Source of the DNA: Butyrivibrio sp. AE3004
GTDB taxonomy: Bacteria > Bacillota > Clostridia > Lachnospirales > Lachnospiraceae
Assembly: GCF_000703165.1 (NCBI RefSeq)
Contig: NZ_JNLQ01000002.1
Span: 3,348,001-3,412,000 of the forward strand
Reading direction: 5' to 3'
DNA length: 64,000 bases
The notes under the pieces were generated by a model. It worked only from the letters and a program-made list of their open reading frames with translations. It made no database searches and had not been told where the DNA came from. This document shows, piece by piece, positions 47,228 to 54,722 of the stretch (the stretch's first letter is position 1; every line of letters begins with the position of its first letter). Both the position numbers and the translations under genes were made by a program.

Positions 47228-47874
47228 GATGGCATCACTTTGGTGCCACCCATAAAATTCATATGGCATCAGATTGATGCCAAACATTTCTTGCTCATGG
47301 GAGCAAGGCGATTTACCAGAAATGAAATCGGCGCAGTTCGCACCGATTTCATTTCTTCCCGGTTCGTTCGATACCTGATCACTTCGAAGGGGCAAATAGT
47401 TCACTGGACTGTTTGCTCCTTCTTTGTTTACAGAGATGAAGAATACTACTATTACTTCCTGCCGGAAGCTATAGCAGCATTCTCCATCCCTGCATCGGTA
47501 TCTCTCGCCCGGGCAAATCGCAAGACCACATATTTCCCCATCGCCCGCCGAGCCGACCCTACACTGAATGCCATATCGGCGATGGAAAAATATGGCAAGT
47601 TTCGCAAAGTGGCAAGCCACATTTGCACCGGAAGGAGCCTTTCGGCTCTTCCTAAACTTGCCAGATGGGCTTCGCCCCCTTGGAACCCCCGGCGAGGTCT
47701 ATCAGACCTCTGCACACCGGAGCCGACTACCTGACTTCAGAAAAAGGAAATCATCCACTGGATAATTTCTTTTTCCTCTGTCCAATAGTCTAGGAGCTCT
47801 GCTCCTGCACCACGCCAAAGGCCCTCGCTCCCTTTGGAAACCAGCGAAAAAATCATGAAAGGAGCGTAAAAAGC
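47228..47874. other. Hairpin-dense non-coding region, candidate oriT or replication origin
   Basis: No credible gene is present. The first 200 bp hold consecutive stem-loops: 47231-47247 (7 bp), 47264-47282 (TGGCATCA/TGATGCCA, perfect), 47291-47306 (TTGCTC/GAGCAA), 47319-47355 (13-bp perfect arms GAAATGAAATCGG/CCGATTTCATTTC), and 47392-47416. A cloverleaf-like fold follows at 47594-47662, then smaller hairpins to about 47810. Bases 47460-47740 are richer in GC than neighbours. It lies between the partition and mobilisation genes, where IMEs place oriT. Confidence 0.65.
47594..47662 (+). other. Cloverleaf-like 69-nt structure
   Basis: Closing arms GGCAAGTTT (47594-47602) and AAACTTGCC (47654-47662) are perfect. 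Inside are GCAAA-GTGGC/GCCAC-TTTGC (47604-47626) and GGAAGGAGCC/GGCTCTTCC (47630-47652). This makes a three-way junction without any T run. It does not match a tRNA. Confidence 0.65.
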
Positions 47875-48261
47875 ATGGCTAAACGCAAAAGAAATAAGGC
47901 AGTCACCATACGCATGAATGATGCAGAATATGATGCATTGCAGGATAAAGTAAAAGAATCCGGATTGACACAGCAGTCATATATTATAAGTGCAATCCGT
48001 GGATCAAGCATTACCTCTGCTGAGGAGCTTGCAGAAATAAAGGAAATCAACAAAGAATTTGCTGAACATGACAGGCTGCTTAGAGGAATGGCTACTAATG
48101 TGAATCAGATGGCACATGTTGCCAATGGGAAGGGACTTTTAGCAACAGCAGAAAAACTGGAAGAACTCTCGGATAAGATTATTGATGTTCGAAAGGAGGA
48201 TGATAACAGATGGCGATTAATAAGGCAGTCAGTAAGCCACCTAAAAGTCACGGGGGCTTGA
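47875..48261 (+). CDS. mobC: MobC-type relaxosome accessory protein
   Basis: A 128-residue protein: KRNKAVTIRMNDAEYDALQDKVKESGLTQQSYIISAI is the ribbon-helix-helix/MobC signature, and DRLLRGMATNVNQMAHVAN is the MobC C-terminal block. It binds oriT and helps the relaxase nick. The start follows AAAGGAG. It overlaps the relaxase gene by 52 nt in another frame, a usual mob arrangement. Confidence 0.9.
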   Translation: MAKRKRNKAVTIRMNDAEYDALQDKVKESGLTQQSYIISAIRGSSITSAEELAEIKEINKEFAEHDRLLRGMATNVNQMAHVANGKGLLATAEKLEELSDKIIDVRKEDDNRWRLIRQSVSHLKVTGA

Positions 48262-49406
48262 GGAATACCATAGAGTATGTCCTCAAGGATGAGAAAGTGA
48301 AGGAGGGTTATCTGGAAATTACGGGACCATTTTCTGAACAGGATATAACCTATGATTCAGTATACAGGACATGGCTTGAAGAAAAGAAGATATGGGATAA
48401 GGATTCCGGTAGGATGTGTGCCCATAATGTGATCAGTTTTCATAAAGATGAACCTGTGACGCCTGCTGAAGTTCTTGAGATAGGAAGAATATTTGTAGAC
48501 AGGTTTTTTCCTGATCATCAGAGCCTTATCGCTGTCCATCAGGATAGGAATCATCTTCACTGCCATATCGTAACCAACACTGTTTCCTATATGGATGGCA
48601 GAAAGCTTCATCAGTCAAGTAAAGACTTAGAGAAGCAGAAAGTGTTTACTAATAATTTATGCCGTGAAAAAGGTCTTCATGTTGCTGAAAAGGGACGCCA
48701 CTTTGATGGCTCGCCAATAGAGGCGGGTGAGATTATTTCATGGAACAAGAATACTTACAAGCTTCTTACCAATGATTCAAAAAAGAGCTTTTTGGCAGAT
48801 TGCGGAATTGCCCTTATGGAAGTAATACCAAGGTCAGCCAGTAAAGAGGAATTTATTTCTGGAATGGCAGAAAAAGGCTGGTCTGTGAAGTGGGAGGATA
48901 AGCGAAAGCATATAGTATTTGAAAATGAAAACGGAGACAAAGTCCGTGACAGCAAAATAGAAAAGACCTTTGCAGGTCTAAAGGTTAACAAGGAGGATTT
49001 AATCAATGAATTTGAAAGACAGAATGAAAGCAGACTCAGTCACCCAAGAGCTGATGAATTCGGAGCAGGAACAGAAGAATGTGAATCAGAATACTTCGAG
49101 CGATATTATGCAGAGGTCGAATCAGCAATCGCTAGAATCTCTGGTGAAGACTCAGGCAGAAGTGATATCCAGGCAGGACGAGAAGCTGAAGGAGAACGAA
49201 CGGACGATACTGACGCTCTCATCAGAGAAGTCAGATCTGATATCAGCACTAGCCGAAGCAACAGGGGAGATATCGGAATGGCAGAAACAGAGTCAAGAAC
49301 TCGTGAAAGAGAACGAAGACTTGAGGAACAACGCAGGGCTAAAGAGCAGGAAAGAGCAAGAGAAACTAGAAAAAGATCTCGCGGATACACAGGCCCTTCT
49401 CTCTGA
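48210..49406 (+). CDS. mobA: Relaxase, MobA/VirD2 family (MOBP type)
   Basis: Nicks oriT and pilots DNA. The metal site is in AVHQDRNHLHCHIVTN (the three-His pattern), preceded by RMCAHNVISFHKDE. The N-terminal region has SHGGLRNTIEYVL; a candidate catalytic Tyr is in IEYVL. Residues about 265-398 are charged and low in complexity (RTRERERRLEEQRRAK), and this is exactly the part that overlaps another gene. The start follows AAAGGAGG. Length is 398 residues, near the shorter end of the family. Confidence 0.9.
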   Translation: MAINKAVSKPPKSHGGLRNTIEYVLKDEKVKEGYLEITGPFSEQDITYDSVYRTWLEEKKIWDKDSGRMCAHNVISFHKDEPVTPAEVLEIGRIFVDRFFPDHQSLIAVHQDRNHLHCHIVTNTVSYMDGRKLHQSSKDLEKQKVFTNNLCREKGLHVAEKGRHFDGSPIEAGEIISWNKNTYKLLTNDSKKSFLADCGIALMEVIPRSASKEEFISGMAEKGWSVKWEDKRKHIVFENENGDKVRDSKIEKTFAGLKVNKEDLINEFERQNESRLSHPRADEFGAGTEECESEYFERYYAEVESAIARISGEDSGRSDIQAGREAEGERTDDTDALIREVRSDISTSRSNRGDIGMAETESRTRERERRLEEQRRAKEQERARETRKRSRGYTGPSL

Positions 49407-50121
49407 TACGCAAAAGAAAGTCGATATGTCCAATGTAAGTGCCGTTGAAGAAGCTTTGGCAGCCCAGGAGGCTGCCGAGCTCAAGGCTCAAAAGGATATA
49501 TCTGACTATAAGAAGCTTGCAGATGGGAAGATTACAGAAGCCATCCAGGCCAAGATAGAGGCAAATAAAAAGGCCCAATACAGAGTAGATATTTCCAGAA
49601 AGAGAGAACGAATCGCATGGGAATCTCTTGCCGCGACCCTCTTCTGCTGTCTGATGGCATATCCGGCATTTTTGAATGATATTGGAGATGCATTGATGGT
49701 TCCTTTTGTGTGGGCATGGAATAGATTAATTTTATTTGTGAAGTGGCTTGAAAGACCTTGCTATTCCAAATATATAAATGGAGTTGAAAAGCTTTATGCT
49801 TATTCCTTTGGGATGGCATGGTTTCTCAGGATCGCAAGTACTATTTTTACAGCTGCACTCATTGCAGGGATATGCTACGGTACATGGATCACTGTCAGAT
49901 ATTACAGGGAACGCTGGTGCAGCTTATGGTTGAGAGTACTTCTGATATCTCTGGGAGCCGTAATATTGTTTGGAGAAGGAATCCATAAGATCATGAACAT
50001 TAATCTTGTTGTTCTGTTAATACTTTTGCAGGGAATTTATCTTGGTGTCATAATTTATTTGGATATATACTTTGAAAACCAAGGGAAATCCAGGTATTGG
50101 GATAAAATGCAGAAAAAGTGA
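49006..50121 (+). CDS. Coiled-coil membrane protein encoded over the relaxase 3' end
   Basis: The start ATG 49006 has AAGGAGG 10 nt upstream, inside the relaxase gene, and the first 401 bp are read in a different frame from it. Residues about 40-195 form a long coiled coil (rich in Gln/Glu/Lys/Ser). After a basic stretch (SRKRERIAWE) there are about four membrane helices (about 205-360). This layout resembles MobB-like helper proteins and the DUF6040-type proteins found behind relaxases in Firmicutes. The role is unknown; possibly coupling to a helper transfer system. Confidence 0.8.
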   Translation: MNLKDRMKADSVTQELMNSEQEQKNVNQNTSSDIMQRSNQQSLESLVKTQAEVISRQDEKLKENERTILTLSSEKSDLISALAEATGEISEWQKQSQELVKENEDLRNNAGLKSRKEQEKLEKDLADTQALLSDTQKKVDMSNVSAVEEALAAQEAAELKAQKDISDYKKLADGKITEAIQAKIEANKKAQYRVDISRKRERIAWESLAATLFCCLMAYPAFLNDIGDALMVPFVWAWNRLILFVKWLERPCYSKYINGVEKLYAYSFGMAWFLRIASTIFTAALIAGICYGTWITVRYYRERWCSLWLRVLLISLGAVILFGEGIHKIMNINLVVLLILLQGIYLGVIIYLDIYFENQGKSRYWDKMQKK

Positions 50122-50143
50122 TAAAGATAGTATTTGTAAGACT

Positions 50144-50182
50144 AAACCTCCGCAAAAATCTAAGTTTTGCGGAGGTTTTTTA
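50144..50182 (+). terminator. Terminator of the mob operon
   Basis: AAACCTCCGCAAAA pairs perfectly with TTTTGCGGAGGTTT (14 bp, 7-nt loop) and is followed by more Ts. Nothing else is seen in 50183-50293. Confidence 0.93.
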
Positions 50183-50293
50183 TTGTTGTCATTAAACAAT
50201 GAAGAATTTGCACATGATGACTTTGTTTCAGACGTAATCCATTTTCAATAATAGAAATCTTATCAATATGTAAAAAATTTTTTTCTAAAATCA

Positions 50294-50322
50294 TGTCCCC
50301 AAATGCATCCTTCAAACGTTAT
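50294..50322 (+). promoter_or_regulatory. ECF-like promoter, copy 1 (sigma operon)
   Basis: TGTCCC (50294-50299), 17 bp, CGTTAT (50317-50322). The same boxes with the same spacing occur at 51971-51999. TGTCCC and CGTTAT resemble the -35/-10 logic of ECF sigma factors (TGAAAC/CGTC type). Confidence 0.6.
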
Positions 50323-50374
50323 ATAGTTGTAATGATAATTTTCAAAGCAGAAAATGGCTTGGAGGACTGAAAAA

Positions 50375-50509
50375 ATGCGAAAGGACATGCTTCTGAAACA
50401 TGGTTTACATAAGCTTAATTATGTTATGATAAATCAAAAAAGCAGGGGATATTATACGATATGCTTTTCCTGGTTCTATCTGTTCTTGAAGACGATCAGC
50501 GGAGATTAG
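50375..50509 (+). CDS. Possible 44-residue leader peptide overlapping the sigma gene
   Basis: ATG 50375 has GGAGG (50361-50365) 9 nt upstream. The frame runs to TAG 50507, 49 nt into the sigma gene in another frame. The product (MRKDMLLKHG...) is basic and has no known family. Its ribosome site is better than that of the sigma gene itself. It could couple translation or be chance. Confidence 0.4.
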   Translation: MRKDMLLKHGLHKLNYVMINQKSRGYYTICFSWFYLFLKTISGD

Positions 50510-51015
50510 TCGAAAAAATCTATAGGGATAATCATCAGCTTTTCCTGAAAATAGCCAATAGAATAACCGGTTCTGAAAGAAGTGCTGAAGAAGCTTTAAG
50601 CGAGGCGCTATTAAAGATTTCGCTGAATATACAGAGAATATCAGAATTACAGAGAAATGAGCTGACAGCATTCTGTGTGACCATAGTAAAAAACTGTGCC
50701 TATGACCTGCTTAGAAAAGGAAGTCACTTGGTACCAGCGCCTGATGAAAGTATGCAGGATGTAAAATCTCATGAGCCTACACCGGAGGAAACAGTGATAC
50801 AGGCTGAAGAAAAGGCTTCTATAAGGAAACTGCTTGAGACATTGTCCCTTGAAGAAAAGGAACTGCTGGAAATGCGCTATACATATGAAATGCAGTACTC
50901 TGAAATTGCCAGAAGATTATCTATTACGGAAGAAGCAGCAAAGAAACGAGGACAACGAGTAATCCAGAAACTGAGAAAGATATATGAGGATAAATCAGAT
51001 GAATACAACGTTTGA
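50461..51015 (+). CDS. Sigma-70 family (ECF-type) sigma factor
   Basis: Two-domain sigma factor of 184 residues: region 2 in LFLKIANRITGSERSAEEALSEALLKI and AFCVTIVKNCAYDLLRK, region 4 in LSLEEKELLEMRYTYEMQYSEIARRLSITEEAAKKRGQRVIQKLRK. It is followed, with a 17-nt overlap, by a membrane protein of anti-sigma type. An ECF-like promoter shared with a downstream operon suggests autoregulation. Confidence 0.87.
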   Translation: MLFLVLSVLEDDQRRLVEKIYRDNHQLFLKIANRITGSERSAEEALSEALLKISLNIQRISELQRNELTAFCVTIVKNCAYDLLRKGSHLVPAPDESMQDVKSHEPTPEETVIQAEEKASIRKLLETLSLEEKELLEMRYTYEMQYSEIARRLSITEEAAKKRGQRVIQKLRKIYEDKSDEYNV

Positions 51016-51898
51016 AGAAATACTTTCATATACTGTACGTGAAGAGATGATATCCATACTTGCACCGGATATCGAAAAATGGACAGGTTCTGTGCATGAA
51101 AAAGTTCTAAGAAGAGCAGAAATAAAAAAGCTTGCGGACATTATCCTGAACCTTCCACAAAAGGGGCAGGAGATACTTCTTGGAAGGTATGCCTTTGATC
51201 TGACTCCCGAAAATGTTGAAATAATCTACGGAATCTCTGAGGCGGATCTACGTAGGGAATTTTTTGAAAGGCAGCTTGCATATGAGATGGGGCTTGGAGC
51301 AGGAGAACGTATTGCGGAAAGCTCTCTATACAAAGCATGCAGAATGGCAATGCACAGTTTAACAGAAGATAATTCAGAGCAAAAAAAACAGAAGAATATC
51401 ATCTGGATATTTGCAAAGACAGCAGCTGCAATATTTATTGTTGGGCTTTTGTCATTTGGAACAGCTATGGGTGTCAACGCAGAATTCAGAGATGCAGTTT
51501 CAAAGTGGTTTATAGAAACTTTTTCTGAGTACAGTATTTTCAGGCTTGAAAATGACAAAACTACAAATACGATTCTTTATGAGTATACCTTAGGTTATAT
51601 TCCTGACAGGTTTACCTATACAGGAGTTGAAAAGTACGATGAAATTATTACATTTACCTGCGAAGACGCTGAAGGGAATTACCTTTCAATAGACATAGAA
51701 CAGCCAGGTGAAAATGATTATGTTGATACGGAAAATACCACTATGGAGCTTTTGGATTTTAATGGAGCAGAGGCAAGGTACTATTATAAGGGAAACTATT
51801 CTCTGTTGGTTACAACTATTGACGGATATGCTCTGTATATCACCGGACCTGTTACTAAAGAAGAAATTATGAAAATTGCATATGGAATTCAACGATAA
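50999..51898 (+). CDS. Membrane anti-sigma-like protein with DUF4367
   Basis: A cytosolic N-terminal part (about 1-130), one membrane segment (about 140-160, FAKTAAAIFIVGLLSFGTAMG), and an extracytoplasmic C-terminal domain of DUF4367 type (LGYIPDRFTYTG, GNYSLLVTTIDGYALYITG). Overlap with the sigma gene marks it as its likely anti-sigma factor. ATG 50999 has GAGGA 8 nt upstream; the earlier ATG 50984 has no site. Confidence 0.8.
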   Translation: MNTTFEEILSYTVREEMISILAPDIEKWTGSVHEKVLRRAEIKKLADIILNLPQKGQEILLGRYAFDLTPENVEIIYGISEADLRREFFERQLAYEMGLGAGERIAESSLYKACRMAMHSLTEDNSEQKKQKNIIWIFAKTAAAIFIVGLLSFGTAMGVNAEFRDAVSKWFIETFSEYSIFRLENDKTTNTILYEYTLGYIPDRFTYTGVEKYDEIITFTCEDAEGNYLSIDIEQPGENDYVDTENTTMELLDFNGAEARYYYKGNYSLLVTTIDGYALYITGPVTKEEIMKIAYGIQR

Positions 51899-51970
51899 AC
51901 CTGGGAAAGGGATGCTTAAGCATGGAGAAATATTCATGCTGAAGTTTTTGTAAAAAAATTTTTCTTTTTG

Positions 51971-51999
51971 TGTCCCGAAATTGGTAGGCAGTTCGTTAT
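51971..51999 (+). promoter_or_regulatory. ECF-like promoter, copy 2 (lipoprotein-phosphoesterase operon)
   Basis: TGTCCC (51971-51976), 17 bp, CGTTAT (51994-51999), identical boxes and spacing to 50294-50322. The lipoprotein start is 51 nt downstream. A 12-bp palindrome ATGCTTAAGCAT lies upstream at 51912-51923. Confidence 0.6.
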
Positions 52000-52049
52000 T
52001 AATTTGTAACAGCATGATAATACCACAAAACTATGGAGGTAGTTTGGGG

Positions 52050-52217
52050 ATGAAAAAAGTATTGGAAAAAATAAATATGACAATTATGCTTATCGGAATA
52101 ATGCTTTTCTGTGGGGCGTGCGGCAGCGCCGAAGAAGAGCTGTCAAGAGAAGGAACAAAAATGGAAAACGTAGAGAGTGTCTCCTTGCCTGAAGCCGGAT
52201 GGGTTACGGTGTTATGA
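52050..52217 (+). CDS. Small lipoprotein
   Basis: A 55-residue product starting at ATG 52050 with GGAGGTAG upstream. A hydrophobic signal (MTIMLIGIMLFCGAC) ends in a lipobox; only about 32 residues follow the Cys. It may be a truncated remnant of a longer lipoprotein, but the signal, ribosome site and coupled downstream start (ATGA) suggest it is still translated. No family recognised. Confidence 0.6.
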   Translation: MKKVLEKINMTIMLIGIMLFCGACGSAEEELSREGTKMENVESVSLPEAGWVTVL

Positions 52218-53092
52218 GGTTTTTGAAAAAGAAAATGGGGATTAGATCATTGAACAAAAGAAAAGCAGCGTTATTAGGAATTCTTGTAATAGCACTGATA
52301 GCATGGATTATTTGGGGTAACACTACGGTAGGAACTACATATTACTCAGTTGAGAGCGATAGGATTCCGCCTTCATTTAACCATTTTAAAATAATTGTAA
52401 TTTCGGATATGCATAATGCTCTGTTTGGTGAAGACAATGAGTCAATAATTAACTTGGTTGAAAAGGAGAAACCGGATTTGATAGCGATTACTGGAGATTT
52501 AGTTGACTCTAATAGAACTAATATAGAAATCGCTGGAAAACTTGTGGAAAATCTTATGAAAATTGCTCCCTGTTATTATGTGACAGGAAATCATGAGGCT
52601 TGGCTTGGAGAAGAATATAAAAAGTTGGAGAGTATTCTGATTGAAAAAGAGGTCACTATTCTCAATGATGAGGTTGTAATGCTTGCTAATGGCAGTGATC
52701 AAATTCAGATTGCAGGATTAAATGATCCTGATTTTGTAGATAGAGTTCCTTACGTTCAGAGAGGTATATTGCAAACTAAGTTATCAGATATGGACCTGAC
52801 AAATGATTATATTGTTTTACTTTCACACAGACCGGAGACTTTTGATGCTTATGTAGCAAAGAATATTGATTTGGTTCTGAGTGGTCATGCCCATGGAGGA
52901 CAGTTTCGAATTCCAATCATTGGAGGATTGATTGCTCCAAATCAAGGCTTTTTTCCCAAGTATGATGCTGGAATGTATTGTGAAAAAAGCACCACCATGA
53001 TAGTTAGCAGGGGGATAGGAAACAGTATTATCACATTACGACTAAATAATAGACCTGAGATTGTTTGCGTAGAGTTGATAGGTAATTCATGA
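52214..53092 (+). CDS. Membrane-anchored metallophosphoesterase (YkuE/YaeI type)
   Basis: One N-terminal membrane anchor (about 18-36) precedes a calcineurin-like phosphoesterase domain with all metal motifs: ISDMHN (D-x-H), ITGDLVDSN, VTGNHEAW, LLSHRP and LSGHAHGGQFR. The family includes UDP-diacylglucosamine/lipid-headgroup hydrolases; the substrate here is unknown. The ATG at 52214 overlaps the lipoprotein stop (ATGA), arguing for translational coupling. An earlier in-frame ATG at 52199 lacks a ribosome site. Confidence 0.85.
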   Translation: MRFLKKKMGIRSLNKRKAALLGILVIALIAWIIWGNTTVGTTYYSVESDRIPPSFNHFKIIVISDMHNALFGEDNESIINLVEKEKPDLIAITGDLVDSNRTNIEIAGKLVENLMKIAPCYYVTGNHEAWLGEEYKKLESILIEKEVTILNDEVVMLANGSDQIQIAGLNDPDFVDRVPYVQRGILQTKLSDMDLTNDYIVLLSHRPETFDAYVAKNIDLVLSGHAHGGQFRIPIIGGLIAPNQGFFPKYDAGMYCEKSTTMIVSRGIGNSIITLRLNNRPEIVCVELIGNS

Positions 53093-53154
53093 TTGTTAAT
53101 TTTTCAGAAACATTGACAAATCTCAAGAATGGCACTGGATAAGGTAATGATGGT

Positions 53155-53457
53155 ATGAAATATGTCATTTTAAGCGCTGATGGTGATAGTGTAGTATATT
53201 CTGTCCCGGATATTGTTGCTGAAAACTTGGAAAAGTATTGTTTGGAGTTTACTAACTGGATGTATCATAGCCGATCCGCGAGGAAAAAGTATAAGGTTCA
53301 GGGTGGTTTTTGCTATAGCGAAGCAGATTTCATTTATTATTTGAATCAATATATTTTTCCTATGGAAAAATCTGAATTAGTAAAGATGCTTGGATGGACA
53401 GATTTGGGTGAAGATTTGCCGGATGAATACAAGGGAGTTCCATATTTCAATTTCTAA
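53155..53457 (+). CDS. Conserved-looking small protein of unknown function
   Basis: A 100-residue acidic, aromatic-rich protein (SADGDSVVYSVPDIVAENLEKYCLEFTNWM..., ending YKGVPYFNF). No membrane part or signal. The single-domain, acidic character is like that of toxin-immunity proteins, but no toxin is visible nearby, so this is only a resemblance. Ribosome site AAGGTAATGATGGT is weak. Confidence 0.6.
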   Translation: MKYVILSADGDSVVYSVPDIVAENLEKYCLEFTNWMYHSRSARKKYKVQGGFCYSEADFIYYLNQYIFPMEKSELVKMLGWTDLGEDLPDEYKGVPYFNF

Positions 53458-53520
53458 TGTGCAAATATAATTCAGAACAGGGTATCCGTATTTTAGTGAA
53501 AACTATTAAAAGGATTTTGG

Positions 53521-54054
53521 ATGGGAAAAGCAAAACAAAAAGCAGTTGAACGTTTTTGGAAAAAAATGAATTCAATAGAGATTGCAAGAACAGAAAGATT
53601 TATATGTAATGCTAAACTAAAGGATTCATATGAAGCTTACAACGTTTTAGACCATAATGAGTATCAAAGGTTTATAAAGCTGGTTCTTAAAAATACAGAT
53701 ATAGTTTGTTTTAAGGTAGATTCCTGGCTGGATGATCTGGACGAGCTAAGTCGGAGTAAATGGGGGAAACTGAGTGAGAATGTTATTGAGATGACGAATG
53801 AGGAGGGTGTTCCCAACTCTGCTGGCTGTTATTCCAGAATCTTCCTGAAAAATGATTATACATTATATGAATTTTTCATGGGGCTGAAAAATATCTTTGA
53901 TTTTAAGGAAGATGAGTCTATGGGAATAAAACTCGAAGATCCACTTTTCATCAAAAATGGCGAAATAATCTGTCACACACTTACACATGAGGGGTATTGT
54001 GATGTGGCAGAGGATATATATGAACTCTTGCAAAAGGGATATTTGCACAATTGA
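53521..54054 (+). CDS. Protein of unknown function
   Basis: A 177-residue, soluble protein with no recognised family. The N-terminal 25 residues are basic (MGKAKQKAVERFWKKM), the rest acidic. ATG 53521 is preceded by AGGATTTTGG, a poor ribosome site. It lies between the unknown 100-residue gene and a terminator. Confidence 0.6.
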   Translation: MGKAKQKAVERFWKKMNSIEIARTERFICNAKLKDSYEAYNVLDHNEYQRFIKLVLKNTDIVCFKVDSWLDDLDELSRSKWGKLSENVIEMTNEEGVPNSAGCYSRIFLKNDYTLYEFFMGLKNIFDFKEDESMGIKLEDPLFIKNGEIICHTLTHEGYCDVAEDIYELLQKGYLHN

Positions 54055-54111
54055 CAGGAATTTAGGATATTTATGATTTAAATGAAACACAATGGTAGGG
54101 CACTTATGCTT

Positions 54112-54148
54112 AGCTCCCTTTCCGTCAATACGGGGAGGGGCTTTTTTA
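54112..54148 (+). terminator. Intrinsic terminator
   Basis: AGCTCCCTTTCCGT pairs with ACGGGGAGGGGCT (with G-T pairs) around a 4-nt loop, then six Ts. Confidence 0.85.
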
Positions 54149-54179
54149 TAGCTTTATTTTTAAAAGAAGAAATCTTTTT

Positions 54180-54208
54180 TGTAACGAATTCTTGTTTATC
54201 TGCATTAA
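54180..54208 (+). promoter_or_regulatory. Possible ECF-like promoter of the second sigma operon
   Basis: TGTAAC (54180-54185), 17 bp, CATTAA (54203-54208). The spacing equals that of the TGTCCC-N17-CGTTAT pair, but the boxes differ. Confidence 0.4.
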
Positions 54209-54250
54209 CTATATAGAAACATCTTAAAAGACAATGAAGGAGACAGAAAC

Positions 54251-54685
54251 TTGCAACCAATGGATGAAATATACCAAAAGTATGCCCGCATGGTTTACGG
54301 ATACCTGAGGTCGGTTGCACAGAACGATGACCTTGCGGAGGAACTGACACAGGAAACCTTTTGCCAGGCAATTAAAAGCATCAATCGATTTAATGGTAGC
54401 TGCAAATTATCCACATGGCTTTGCGCGATCGCAAAGAATACATATCTTAGCTACCTACGCAAAAATCCACAGCATGATTATATCGATGATCTTAACATTC
54501 CTGTGGAATCGGCTGAGAGTACGGCACTGCAGTCAATAAAAAAGTCAGAATTGATGAAACACATACATAATCTACCAGAGCCATATCGTGAAGTAGCTTA
54601 CCTTCGTGGGCTAGGCGGTCTGTCCTTTGCTGAGATTGGAGAAGTACTTGGGAAAACAGAGAACTGGGCAAGAGTAACATTTTAA
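54251..54685 (+). CDS. Second sigma-70 (ECF-type) factor, cut short by a stop codon near its end
   Basis: Region 2 (YQKYARMVYGYLRSVAQNDDLAEELTQETFCQAIKS) and region 4 (LPEPYREVAYLRGLGGLSFAEIGEVLGKTENWARVTF) are present. The frame stops at TAA 54683, but the same frame continues with RSKEKLRKEVYENE to a second TAA at 54728-54730, which overlaps the next gene's start. In relatives this position is normally a Tyr after VTF. The last 15 residues are therefore lost, or the stop is read through. Starts at TTG 54251 with AAGGAGA 7 nt upstream. Confidence 0.8.
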   Translation: MQPMDEIYQKYARMVYGYLRSVAQNDDLAEELTQETFCQAIKSINRFNGSCKLSTWLCAIAKNTYLSYLRKNPQHDYIDDLNIPVESAESTALQSIKKSELMKHIHNLPEPYREVAYLRGLGGLSFAEIGEVLGKTENWARVTF

Positions 54686-54722
54686 CGAAGTAAAGAAAAA
54701 CTTAGAAAGGAAGTTTACGAGA

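Noticed and set aside
47240..47734. 164-codon frame on plus in the hairpin region, and an 87-codon frame on minus
   Set aside because: No ribosome site, odd composition, and the DNA is full of inverted repeats; judged non-coding.
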